From the NCBI RefSeq assembly GCF_947077775.1, contig NZ_CAMTTE010000001.1, positions 1,240,001 to 1,304,000 on the forward strand: a DNA stretch of 64,000 nucleotides, in the 5' to 3' direction. Shown here in pieces: positions 51,713 to 60,499 of the stretch (position 1 is the first letter of the stretch; every line of letters starts with the position of its first letter). The position numbers and the translations under genes are program-made. Under the pieces are notes generated by a model. The model worked only from the letters and a program-made list of their open reading frames with translations. It was not told the origin of the DNA and did no database searches. Source of the stretch: Salinibacter pepae. GTDB taxonomy: Bacteria > Bacteroidota > Rhodothermia > Rhodothermales > Salinibacteraceae.

Positions 51713-52834
51713 CTACTCGGGGACGAGCTCGTTCAGCAGGTGCGCATTGGACGGGCTGTTGCGCAGGTGCCGAAGCAGGGCCTGCATCGCCTCGATTGGG
51801 GCCCGCGAGTTGAGCGCCCGAAACAGCTGGTTGTGCTTCTTGCGCCGCACCTCGCCGAGGAGGCGCTCCTCGTTCCGGGTCCCGCTCTCGCGGAGGTTGA
51901 CGGCCGGGAAGATGCGTTTGTCGGCCATCTCCCGGTCGAGCACGATCTCGGAGTTGCCGGTGCCCTTGAACTCCTCGAAGATGACCTCGTCCATCCGGCT
52001 TCCGGTGTCGACCAGCGCGGTAGCGATGATCGTCAGCGAGCCGCCGCCCTCAATGTTGCGCGCCGACCCGAAGATCTGGCGCGGCACCTTGAGCGCCTCC
52101 GCGTCCAGGCCGCCGGACAGCGTGCGGCCGCTGCCGTCGACCCACAGGTTGAAGGTCCGCCCGAGACGGGTGAGGGAGTCGAGCAGAACCACGACATCCT
52201 TGCCCGTCTCGACGAGCCGCTTGGCGTGCTCCATCGCCAGGGTCGAGACCCGCACGTGGTTGTCCTCACCACGGTCGTTGGAGGAGGCAAACACCTGGGC
52301 CTCCGTCGTCCGGCGGAAGTCGGTGACCTCCTCGGGGCGTTCGTCCACCAGCAACGAGACGAGTTCAACCTCCGGGTGGTTTTCCGTGACGCCCGCGGCG
52401 ATGTCCTTCAGCAAAACCGTCTTTCCGGCCCGGGGCGGCGACACGATCAGGGCGCGCTGCCCCTTGCCGAGGGGGGCAACAAGATCCAGCACCCGCATCG
52501 ACTCGTCGTCGGTGCCGGTAATCAGGTCCAACTTCTCGTCCGGGTATACACTCGCCCCCTGGTCAAAGTCCTTGAGTTGCGCCCACTCTTCGGGGGGAAG
52601 GCCCATCACGGAGTCGATCCAACCCACCTGCATGCCCCCTTTCCGGCCCGGCTTCAGGTCGCCCTCAATGATTACCCCATCGCGGAGATTAAACTTGCCA
52701 ATGAGCGGTGGCGGCATGAAGGGATCGTCCTCGTCCTTCGGCAGGTCCGGCCGCAGCTCGCGCATGAAGCCGTACTTCTTTTCGCCGATGAGCTCGAGGA
52801 GCCTCCGAAATGATTCGTTGTCGTTTTCTGACAT
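51713..52834 (-). CDS. rho: Transcription termination factor Rho, lacking the usual N-terminal domain
   Basis: Rho is the ring ATPase that terminates transcription. From the ATG at 52834 this product has 373 residues, against about 420 in E. coli. It begins at the RNA-binding cold-shock-like domain (KKYGFMRELRPDLPKDEDDP, then IGKFNLRDGVIIEGDLKPG). The helical Rho_N domain is missing. The motor domain is complete. Walker A is SPPRAGKTVLLKDIA. ELVSLLVDERPEEVTDFRR follows, and VVVLLDSLTRLGRTFNLWV contains Walker B and the Q-loop. GGSLTIIATALVDTGSRMDE is the R-loop region. A longer frame to 52903 adds 23 residues not resembling Rho. Confidence 0.95.
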   Translation of the reverse strand: MSENDNESFRRLLELIGEKKYGFMRELRPDLPKDEDDPFMPPPLIGKFNLRDGVIIEGDLKPGRKGGMQVGWIDSVMGLPPEEWAQLKDFDQGASVYPDEKLDLITGTDDESMRVLDLVAPLGKGQRALIVSPPRAGKTVLLKDIAAGVTENHPEVELVSLLVDERPEEVTDFRRTTEAQVFASSNDRGEDNHVRVSTLAMEHAKRLVETGKDVVVLLDSLTRLGRTFNLWVDGSGRTLSGGLDAEALKVPRQIFGSARNIEGGGSLTIIATALVDTGSRMDEVIFEEFKGTGNSEIVLDREMADKRIFPAVNLRESGTRNEERLLGEVRRKKHNQLFRALNSRAPIEAMQALLRHLRNSPSNAHLLNELVPE

Positions 52835-53514
52835 AGTCGATTCTTCGATGAGTGATGAAGCCGACAAGCCCCGCTCCAACGGAGCGTGCCTGCCAATACG
52901 CAATGCAGAGGCGACAACGTGCCGCCCCTGAACGCCAGGCGTCCCACGGACTCAGTGGCCTTTCCGTCTCAGGGCACACGAGGAGACGGTTCAATCTCAA
53001 GAGGCCCATCCCTGCCGCGGGAACCGAGCGCTGGCTCGGCACGCGGGCACGCCCTTCGCAAAAAGACCTGGTGAGAACCCCCAGAAGGGGGGATGCTCGA
53101 CGTCGTCCTGCTGAATTGCAAGGTTGGAAGTCAGCAGTGGGACCAACACCGAAACGGATGTCCCCTGTCCACGACGGCCTTCCCGCGGCGCCCGTACAGT
53201 CGATCGTGCGTCTTCAGCCATGGGGTCGGGAGCGAGTGTCCTTTCGCTCCTCGATGCCCTTCTCAGGCCGACACGACTTGCGCACAGGGACCAGTGCCCG
53301 TCAGCACCTGTGAATCGACGTGAGGACGTAGCGCATCTCCACGCTGGTGAGAATCATTCCCGCTGCCTTCGATCTGTGAGGGACCGAACGCGGGAGGAGA
53401 CTTGGCAGGAAGCCAGAAGACAGAGTGGCATTCAGAAGCCGGAACGCCGCCATATACAGATGGTTTCCCGGAGGACTGCATCGCTGCTCTCTTCATCCGA
53501 CGTTCGGGGTTTTT
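52835..53514. other. Gene-free region between rho and the hydrolase
   Basis: About 680 bases lie between divergent genes. It should hold the promoters of both. The long leader in front of rho would be a reasonable place for rho autoregulation, which is known in other bacteria, but I see no specific structure. Short frames in it have no protein character. Confidence 0.4.
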
Positions 53515-54291
53515 GTGACGGATTCCAATTTGAACGTCGAGGTTCGGGGACGCCCCGAGAATCCCCCGGTCCTTCTGCTGCACGGCTGGGGACGGAGCCT
53601 ACAGGACCTACGCCCCCTCACCCGGGCCCTCACGGACGCCTACTGGACGCACGCCATAGACCTGCCGGGACACGGCGCTTCCCCCCCACCCCCTGAGCCC
53701 TGGGGGGTTGCTGAGCACGCACAGTTGCTCCACGACTACGTCCGAACGGAGATTCAGTCGAGCGTCACGGTAGTGGGGCACTCGAACGGCGGACGCATCG
53801 CGCTGTACATGGCCGGTACGCCGGCGCACGCGGCCGCCATCGACCGGCTCGCGCTCGTCAGCCCCTCCGGGGTTGCGCCCGAACGGGCATGGGCCTACCA
53901 CCTGCGGTCGGGGCTGGCCACGGCCCTGAAGGCCCCCGTGCAGGCCCTTCCGTCCCCCCTCCAGGCCCCGGCCGAGGACTGGCTCCGCCATTCGCTCGCC
54001 TGGCGCCTGCTCGGCTCCGCCGACTACAACGCCCAGGACGGCGTCATGCGCGAGACGTTCGTCAAGACCGTGAACGACCACCTCGACGAGGAACTGGTGC
54101 GCATTCAGGTCCCGACCCTCCTGTTCTGGGGCACCGAGGACGAGGCGGTTTCACGGCGGCAGATGGAGGTGATGACCTCGAAGATCGATGACTGCGGGCT
54201 CGTGGAGCTCGACGGCGCCGGCCACTTCGGGCACCTCGACCGGCCGGACACGGTCCAGGCCGGGCTCCGTCATTTCCTGGAGAACTCGTAG
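53515..54291 (+). CDS. Alpha/beta hydrolase
   Basis: From a GTG at 53515 the product has 258 residues. VLLLHGWGRSLQDLRPLTRA is the oxyanion region, and VVGHSNGGRIALYMAG gives the nucleophile elbow with Ser. LLFWGTEDEAVSRRQ holds the acidic residue and DGAGHFGHLDRPDTV the His. The triad is therefore complete. The substrate is unknown. It precedes the membrane-anchored MurF-like ligase by 119 bases on the same strand, so the two may work together, for instance in peptidoglycan or cell-envelope precursor chemistry; this is inference. An ATG at 53425 would add 30 residues without conservation. Confidence 0.85.
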   Translation: MTDSNLNVEVRGRPENPPVLLLHGWGRSLQDLRPLTRALTDAYWTHAIDLPGHGASPPPPEPWGVAEHAQLLHDYVRTEIQSSVTVVGHSNGGRIALYMAGTPAHAAAIDRLALVSPSGVAPERAWAYHLRSGLATALKAPVQALPSPLQAPAEDWLRHSLAWRLLGSADYNAQDGVMRETFVKTVNDHLDEELVRIQVPTLLFWGTEDEAVSRRQMEVMTSKIDDCGLVELDGAGHFGHLDRPDTVQAGLRHFLENS

Positions 54292-54410
54292 GCCCGCGGC
54301 CGGCGCGCCTTGCACGGACGCGGCACGCGCTTGATGTTGATGTTGAGAAGCCCCATCGGGCCCCGACGCATCTGCGGGCCGAATCGACCTTTCCATCCGT
54401 CTTCGGCAGC

Positions 54411-56042
54411 ATGACGAGCGCGCTCATTTTTTTCGGCGTCGTCGCCACCCTGTTCGCCGGGTGGCGGGCCGGACGCCGGATCCGGTTTTTCCTCCACATC
54501 TTCCAGCTGGAGACGTATAAGTTTGGCCGGTACGGGCGCTGGCTGGCCGGCCACGTGCCGTCGCTGATCGTGCGTCCCTCCCACGGCGTGGGGGCCGCCG
54601 CACTCGCAGGAGGTGGGCTCGTCGCCTCCGTCGCCGCCCCGAGCTGGGGTGCGCTCGCCGTCCTCCTGATGTGGCCGATGGCATTCATTTCGTCCCGCCG
54701 CTACCGGAGCGACCAGGAGAAAAAACCCCTCGCGTTCACGGACCGCATGGTGCGCCTCGCCATCCCCACGGCCCTGCTGGCCCTGCTCCCTGTCGCCTCC
54801 GGGGGCCTGTACGGGTGGACCCTTGGGTCCCCGACGGGCGTGCTGTGGTACCTGGGCGGCTTCCTCGCGGCCGACCTCGGGGCGCCCCTGTGGGTGGCCC
54901 TGGGCGCCGCCCTCATGCACCCCATCGAAACGGCCATCCAGCGGGGCTTCAAGCGACAGGCCCGGCGCCGCCTCCAAACGCGCTCGGACCTCTCCGTGAT
55001 CGGCATTACGGGCTCGTACGGCAAGACGAGCACGAAATTTATCGTCGCCGAGCTCCTCCGACAGAAGTACAACGTGTACGCCACGCCGAGCTCCTACAAC
55101 ACCCCCATGGGGCTCTGCCTCGCCGTCAACGAGCACCTAAAGCCCGAGCACCAGGTGCTGGTACTGGAGTACGGCATTCGCTACCCCGGCGACATGGATG
55201 CGCTCTGCGACATTGCCGAGCCGGACGCGTCGGTCGTGACCACCATAGGGGTGGCCCACCTCGAAACCATGGGCTCCCAGGACCGCATCGCGGCGGAGAA
55301 GGGCATGCTCGTGGAGCGGACGGCCCCCGACGGGCCCGCGGTCCTGAACGTGGACGACGAGCGCGTGGCCGCCATGGCCGAGCGCGCTGCCGGCCCGGTC
55401 TGGCGGATCTCGACCGAGGGGCACCCCGACGCCGACATCACCGCCGGCGACATCCGGTACGACACCGGCGGCACCGCCTTCGACGTGACGGACAACACAG
55501 GCACTACGGTGGCGTTCGAGACCCAGCTGCTGGGCCGCCACAACGTGCTCAACGTGCTTCTGGCCGTCGCCGTGGGGCGGTCGATGGGGCTTCGGCTCCG
55601 TCAGATGGCCCACGCGGTCCGGCGCGTCCAGCCCATCGAGCATCGCCTCCAGCTTCGGAGCCAGGGCGACGTCACGATCATCGACGATGCCTTCAACTCG
55701 AACCCCGTCGGGGCCCGGAATGCCGTCGAGATTCTGAGCGAAATGGACGGTGGAAAGCGCGTGATCGTAACGCCGGGGATGGTGGAGCTTGGGGACCGGC
55801 AGTGGACGGAAAACAAGGACTTCGGCGCCGTTCTCGCGCAGCACGACCTCGACCTCGTGGTCCTGGTCGGAGAGGAACAAACGGCCCCAATCCAGGCGGG
55901 GCTCTCGGAGGGCGGGGCTCCGGCGGAGCGGATCATGGTCGTCGACTCCCTCGCCGAGGCCCAAGAAATTCTCGAACGGAGATTGGGACCGGGCGACGTG
56001 GTGCTTTACGAAAACGACCTGCCCGACCAGTACAGCGTGTGA
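54411..56042 (+). CDS. Membrane-anchored MurF-like ligase
   Basis: The 543-residue protein contains a complete Mur ligase of the MurF type. The P-loop is VIGITGSYGKTSTK (about residues 195-208). TPSSYNTPMGLCLAVNEHL and VVTTIGVAHLETMGSQDRIA follow, and the C-terminal domain has TIIDDAFNSNPVGARNAVEI. Before the P-loop are about 190 residues with several hydrophobic helices (residues 1-20, 58-85 and 108-155). Standard MurF enzymes are soluble and lack these. The substrate could be a muropeptide-like or lipid-linked precursor at the membrane. A canonical murF would be expected in the cell-wall cluster elsewhere in the genome. The alpha/beta hydrolase gene precedes it. Confidence 0.88.
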   Translation: MTSALIFFGVVATLFAGWRAGRRIRFFLHIFQLETYKFGRYGRWLAGHVPSLIVRPSHGVGAAALAGGGLVASVAAPSWGALAVLLMWPMAFISSRRYRSDQEKKPLAFTDRMVRLAIPTALLALLPVASGGLYGWTLGSPTGVLWYLGGFLAADLGAPLWVALGAALMHPIETAIQRGFKRQARRRLQTRSDLSVIGITGSYGKTSTKFIVAELLRQKYNVYATPSSYNTPMGLCLAVNEHLKPEHQVLVLEYGIRYPGDMDALCDIAEPDASVVTTIGVAHLETMGSQDRIAAEKGMLVERTAPDGPAVLNVDDERVAAMAERAAGPVWRISTEGHPDADITAGDIRYDTGGTAFDVTDNTGTTVAFETQLLGRHNVLNVLLAVAVGRSMGLRLRQMAHAVRRVQPIEHRLQLRSQGDVTIIDDAFNSNPVGARNAVEILSEMDGGKRVIVTPGMVELGDRQWTENKDFGAVLAQHDLDLVVLVGEEQTAPIQAGLSEGGAPAERIMVVDSLAEAQEILERRLGPGDVVLYENDLPDQYSV

Positions 56043-56057
56043 GGAGGGCCTGCGGGA

Positions 56058-56747
56058 CTACGACGCCTGTTTAAAGAACCGGAAGCGCCGCTCCTCGACC
56101 GCGTACCGGCCGGGGTCCGGCGCCACAAAGCCCCCCCGCTCCGCCCAGTAGGGCACCGCCCGCCCCCGCATCGACCGCTCGCTGTAGAAATGCCGCGTCT
56201 CGACCGGAAACGGACGGTAGGCCCGCCCCTCGGCGTGCCGCACGTAGCGGGCCACCCAGAGGGCCTGCCGCCACCGCGGGAGCGGGGCCTCCGGCTGGAG
56301 CCGCAGGTAGCGGGCCCGCTTCGCGGCCCCGGGGTTGAAGGCGCTAAACTGGTAGGGATCCAGCACGACCGCCCGGTAGGTGCGGCGGCCCCGGTAGGCG
56401 GTCTCCACGCGGTTGCGCACCACCCAGGCGACCAGCTCCTGCTCGTGGGGCAGCTTCGTCTCCGAGTAGATGGCCCGGGCCAGCCACAGGGTGGGCCCCT
56501 CCAGATTCGGGGGCGGGGCCACCGCTACGGTGTCGCTGGACGGTCCCTCTGCTGGGGCAAACGCGGCACTCAGGGCATTGACCGAACCCCGGCGGTCGGT
56601 GGGGGAGGCGACACACGCATCCGGACTGGGCGCCGTCGCCTCCTGCGGCGCCTCTACGGAACCGGGCGCCTCAAGCACCGGTGCGGGCGCGAGCAGCAGA
56701 ATACCGGCGGCGGCCCCGAGGATCGATCTGCGTGCGTTCATGGCCAT
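56058..56747 (-). CDS. SleB/CwlJ-type cell-wall hydrolase, exported
   Basis: The 229-residue protein starts with a signal sequence (MNARRSILGAAAGILLLAPA). A low-complexity linker of about 60 residues follows. The C-terminal Hydrolase_2 domain contains LWLARAIYSETKLPHEQELV, AWVVRNRVETAYRGRRTYRA and VVLDPYQFSAFNPGAAKRAR. The Glu in YSETKL is the likely catalytic residue. The domain is best known from spore-cortex lytic enzymes, but homologues occur in non-spore-formers, where they may cleave peptidoglycan. It is convergent with the MurF-like gene, their stops being 15 bases apart. Confidence 0.85.
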   Translation of the reverse strand: MAMNARRSILGAAAGILLLAPAPVLEAPGSVEAPQEATAPSPDACVASPTDRRGSVNALSAAFAPAEGPSSDTVAVAPPPNLEGPTLWLARAIYSETKLPHEQELVAWVVRNRVETAYRGRRTYRAVVLDPYQFSAFNPGAAKRARYLRLQPEAPLPRWRQALWVARYVRHAEGRAYRPFPVETRHFYSERSMRGRAVPYWAERGGFVAPDPGRYAVEERRFRFFKQAS

Positions 56748-56961
56748 AGGTGAGCCTGAACTGGAGAACGGACGACCGTGGCGCCGAACGTCGGACGCGC
56801 TGCGTCTTACGTATTTCCTGCCAGGTAGACATACGGAGCGAAGAGGACGTAACGTCGCCTCGTCACTTTTTATGCGGCCTCCACGGAATCCGCGGGCTCC
56901 GCCGCTGTGCCCGTCTTTGCCCAGACCTCCTCATTTACCGTCCCGCACCGGCCCACACCCG

Positions 56962-58098
56962 CTAGGCGTGGTGCCAATGCGACGCCACCTGTTCCAGGGC
57001 CTGTTCGCTCGTGCGTCGGTTCTGCGTCTCGATGGAGGACTGACGGGCCACGTCGAACGTTCGCTCGGGGTCGTGAAGGGTCGGCGTCAGGGAAGCGTCG
57101 AGGCGTGCCTCCCACCGTTCCCGGTAGTCGTGGGGGAGGGTGTCCGGCAGCTCGCCGCCCAGAACGAGCAGCGCGAGAAGCGCCCAGACTCGTGACACCG
57201 TGTCGAGCTGGTATCCCCCGCCGAGGGTGCAGAGCAGGCGCCCCCCGGCGTGGTCGTCGGCGAGGGCAAGGAGGCGGCGAAAAATCGTACCGTAGGCCTG
57301 CGTCGTGAGAAGAAGGTCGGCCAGGGGGTCGTTGAAGTGGGCGTCGGCCCCGCACTGCGCGACGATCACGTCCGGCTGGAAGTGCTGCAGGGCGTGGGGC
57401 ACCACGTGCTCGAAGGCGTCCAGGTAGCTGTCCGGCTCGGTGTGCGGGGCCAGCGGAACGTTCAGCGAGAAGCCCCGGCCGGCCCCCTTGCCAATCTCTT
57501 CGACGTGTCCGGTGCCCGGGAAGAGGGCGCGGCCCGTCTCGTGGAGGCTAACCGTGAGCACCCCAGGATCGTCGTCGTGCAGGTGCTGGACGCCATCCCC
57601 GTGGTGCACGTCCACATCCACGTAGGCGACGCGGAGCCCCTGCGCGCGAAGCGCGTGGATGGCGACCGACAGGTCGTTGTACACGCAAAACCCGGAGGCC
57701 CGGGCCCGGTGCGCGTGATGGAGCCCGCCCCCGAACTGGAGCACGCGGGTCGCGTCCCCGTCGGCAATCAGCCGCGCCCCGTGGAGCGTCCCGCCCACGA
57801 GGCCACGGGCCGCGGCGTCCATGCCCTCGAAGACCGGCACGTCCCCCGTGTTGAGGCCGAAGGCGCGGGCCTCCGGGGGCGGCGTGCCATCCGACGCGGC
57901 CTCGACCTTCTCCACGAACTGCTCGCCGTGGACCTGCCGCACCTCTTCGCGGGTCGCCACCGGGGGCGCCACCGGCTCCACGGGCGCCCCGAGCGCCTCC
58001 AAAAGGTCCGTCGTCATCTCTTGGCGGACGGGGCTGAAGGGATGCTGGGGGCCGAAATGGTAGTCGAGATAGCGGTCGTGGAACAGGAACGTGGCCAT
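56962..58098 (-). CDS. Histone deacetylase family (AcuC/acetylpolyamine amidohydrolase-like) enzyme
   Basis: This is a zinc hydrolase of 378 residues from the ATG at 58098. It has the HDAC fold pattern: LFHDRYLDYHFGPQHPFSPV, GGLHHAHRARASGFCVYND and VAYVDVDVHHGDGVQHLHDD, whose Asp and His are zinc ligands. VSLHETGRALFPGTG and FSLNVPLAPHTEPDSYL follow. Bacterial members deacetylate small amines or proteins; the AcuC-type start suggests a link to acetate or acetyl-protein metabolism, but the substrate is not certain. It lies alone, 214 bases from the SleB-like gene. Confidence 0.9.
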   Translation of the reverse strand: MATFLFHDRYLDYHFGPQHPFSPVRQEMTTDLLEALGAPVEPVAPPVATREEVRQVHGEQFVEKVEAASDGTPPPEARAFGLNTGDVPVFEGMDAAARGLVGGTLHGARLIADGDATRVLQFGGGLHHAHRARASGFCVYNDLSVAIHALRAQGLRVAYVDVDVHHGDGVQHLHDDDPGVLTVSLHETGRALFPGTGHVEEIGKGAGRGFSLNVPLAPHTEPDSYLDAFEHVVPHALQHFQPDVIVAQCGADAHFNDPLADLLLTTQAYGTIFRRLLALADDHAGGRLLCTLGGGYQLDTVSRVWALLALLVLGGELPDTLPHDYRERWEARLDASLTPTLHDPERTFDVARQSSIETQNRRTSEQALEQVASHWHHA

Positions 58099-58363
58099 GT
58101 GTGCGGGCGAGAGTGAAACGAGCGGGGCAGAATCTGGCCACCGGGGCAAGCCACGGGGCACCCGAAAGGTAGACACTGCCAGGGCAATCCGTCAACGAGC
58201 CGCCCGCGGGCTTGGGCGTGGGTCGACACTCGCGGGCACTGCCCCCCTGGGTCGGACCGACACAGCGCCTCCCTCAGCCCCGAAGCCCCCTCCTCCGCCA
58301 CGCCATCCACTTTCCCCCTATATTTTCCCGCACTCGCATTTTTCCGCCCTCGTTCGCCGACTC

Positions 58364-58790
58364 ATGGCCGCGGGGATCCTCGTGCTCTTCAGGCTCGGCT
58401 GCGACTCGACCGGCCCGGCGGACACCGCTGACGCTTCTCCGGAGCACCGTGGACACGGAGGGGGCGCCCAAGAACGTCTTTCTCTCGCCGATCAGCGTGT
58501 CGATGGCCCCTGGGGTGACGTTCGGCGGGGCGCCGCTCGGCCATGGAAGCGGCCCTCGCAACGCCCTCTGGGGCCGTGAGGACCTTTCGATGAACCACAA
58601 GACCGTCCTCCAGGTCGACGGGGAGGGAACGGAGGCGAGTGCGGCAACATCGCTGGGAGTCGGGGGCATATCTGCTGCGCCCCTCTCCCTCACCGTAGAC
58701 CGGCCTGTCGTCGTCGCCATCCGCGAGCACCACTCCGGCACGATTCTCTTCCCCGGCACCGTCATGGATCCGACCGCCGGGGAAACGAGG
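58364..58790 (+). pseudogene. Serpin pseudogene with internal deletion and frameshift
   Basis: The start (ATG at 58364) reads as a lipoprotein-like signal, MAAGILVLFRLGCDSTGP. The frame then shifts near 58430. In the new frame there is the serpin N-terminal block EGAPKNVFLSPISVSMA and, about 20 codons later, the end block. That block has the reactive-loop hinge DGEGTEASAATSLGVG followed by LTVDRPVVVAIREHHSGTIL and the FPGTVMDPT end. A whole serpin needs about 380 residues, and the middle (roughly 250 residues) is missing. The order and exactness of the two ends identify the family clearly; the gene is not functional as it stands. Confidence 0.82.
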
Positions 58791-58818
58791 ACCTTCGTGG
58801 TCCCCGCGCTCCCCAGCA

Positions 58819-59235
58819 CTACTCTTCGAGAAGCGGGGCGAAGGCCTCGTGGACCGCCTCGGGTGGCGAGGTGGGACGCCGCGCCTCCGCGTCCGTGAAG
58901 CAGAGCGTGGTGTGCCCGGTGACAAGCGCGTCGTCGTCTCCCTCCCGATACACCGTGTAGTCGATGGGGACTCGGACCGTGGGCATCTGTTTGAAGTGCG
59001 CGTCCACGACGAGCGGGTCGTCGTAGTGGGCCGGGCCGTGGTAGTCGACCTCCACGTGCACGACCGGCATGATGATGCCGTTCGCCTCAAGGTCTCGGTA
59101 GCGGACCCCGGCGTGGCGCAGGGCTTCCGTCCGGGCCACTTCGAAGTAATCGAGGTAGTGCGTGTGGTAGACCACGCCCATCGGGTCACATTCCCGGTAC
59201 CGGACGCGGTGGGCATGCGAGTACGTGTAGGCCAT
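58819..59235 (-). CDS. Acyl-CoA thioesterase, YbgC/4HBT family
   Basis: The 138-residue protein has the hot-dog pattern YSHAHRVRYRECDPMGVVYH, followed by THYLDYFEVARTEALRHAG. The conserved Asp of the active site lies in ECDPMG. Further strands are VHVEVDYHGPAHYDDPLVVD and TTLCFTDAEARRP. It should hydrolyse acyl-CoA thioesters. It is the downstream neighbour of accA, 38 bases away on the same strand, which fits a fatty-acid context. The serpin remnant's frame overlaps its end on the other strand. Confidence 0.9.
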   Translation of the reverse strand: MAYTYSHAHRVRYRECDPMGVVYHTHYLDYFEVARTEALRHAGVRYRDLEANGIIMPVVHVEVDYHGPAHYDDPLVVDAHFKQMPTVRVPIDYTVYREGDDDALVTGHTTLCFTDAEARRPTSPPEAVHEAFAPLLEE

Positions 59236-59273
59236 GGCCGGACCTGAGTGCGCCGTGGAGGGAAGACAGCGGG

Positions 59274-60281
59274 CTACGCGGAGGCGGTCATGGGCTCGGC
59301 TGATTCGTAGGCGCCCAGGGCGTCGAACTTTTCGAGCCGCCGGTCGAGCAGCGCCTGCGGATCAAGGCCCTCAAGCTCGTCGAGGGCGTCGGCCACGGCC
59401 GCCCCGACGGCCTGGTAGGTCCGCTGCGGATCGCGGTGCGCCCCGCCCACGGGCTCGGGCACAATTTCGTCGACGATGCCGACCTCCGTCAGGTCTGTGG
59501 CCGTGAGCTTGAGCGCCTGCGCTGCGTCCTCCTTGTGGTCCCACGAGCGCCAGAGGATCTGCGAGCAGCTCTCCGGCGCAATCACCGAGTACCACGCGTT
59601 TTCGAGCATCAGGATGCGGTCGCCCAGCCCGACGCCCAGGGCCCCCCCGGACGCCCCTTCGCCGATGACGACGATCACGACCGGCGTCTCCAGGCGCGCC
59701 ATCTCGAAGAGGTTGTGCGCGATGGCCTCGGCCTGCCCGCGCTCCTCGGCCCCCATGCCCGGGTACGCGCCGGGCGTGTCGAGGAGCACGACGACCGGCT
59801 TTTCAAACTTGGCGGCCATCTTCATCAGCCGCTCCGCCTTGCGGTACCCCTCCGGGTTGGGCATGCCGAAGCGCCGGTACTTCCGCTCCTTCGTGTCGCG
59901 CCCCTTCTGGTGCCCCATGATCATCACGGTGCGGTCGCGGTAGCCAAACCGGCTCCCCGCAAACTGCGCCAGCCCCCCCACAATGGATCGGTCGTCGCCA
60001 AACTTCCGGTCCCCACGCAGCTCCGTAAAGTCGTCCGTCAGCGCCTCGATGTGATCCAGCGTGTAGGGGCGCTGCGGGTGGCGCGCAATCTGCACCCGCT
60101 GCCACCGCGTGAGGTTGCGGTAGATGGAGGTCCGGAGCTGCTCCACCCGCTCTTCCAACGCTTCAATCTCGTTGGAGAGGTCGTCCTGTGTCTCCGCGTT
60201 GAGCTCCCGCATCTCGGTAAGCTTGTCCTCAAGCTCGACGAGGGGCTTCTCGAAGTCGAGCAGGTGTTCGTCGTCGGCCAT
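59274..60281 (-). CDS. accA: Acetyl-CoA carboxylase carboxyltransferase subunit alpha
   Basis: AccA forms, with AccD, the carboxyltransferase that makes malonyl-CoA for fatty-acid synthesis. The 335-residue protein is the usual length. It starts [20 protein letters not shown] and has [40 protein letters not shown] lies in the substrate-binding region. [20 protein letters not shown] and [17 protein letters not shown] complete the diagnostic signature. It is followed by the thioesterase gene and is divergent from the TIGR02757 gene. Confidence 0.96.
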   Translation of the reverse strand: MADDEHLLDFEKPLVELEDKLTEMRELNAETQDDLSNEIEALEERVEQLRTSIYRNLTRWQRVQIARHPQRPYTLDHIEALTDDFTELRGDRKFGDDRSIVGGLAQFAGSRFGYRDRTVMIMGHQKGRDTKERKYRRFGMPNPEGYRKAERLMKMAAKFEKPVVVLLDTPGAYPGMGAEERGQAEAIAHNLFEMARLETPVVIVVIGEGASGGALGVGLGDRILMLENAWYSVIAPESCSQILWRSWDHKEDAAQALKLTATDLTEVGIVDEIVPEPVGGAHRDPQRTYQAVGAAVADALDELEGLDPQALLDRRLEKFDALGAYESAEPMTASA

Positions 60282-60499
60282 GGCAGAGACAAGTTGGGTT
60301 TGGGCACGTTTCTATAGGGTGCCACAAATAAGCCGTCTGGCGACGGGAATGGCAATACGTCGGGGCGCAACGGCCCGTGTAAACACAAAGTTTTCCAGAA
60401 GGAGAGGGCCACCCGGGCCACGGAGCGGCCGTCAGGAACGCACCTCCACAGTGCCCGTCCGGGTACGGCGCGCCATTCCCGAACGAGTTCTGCCCCCAC

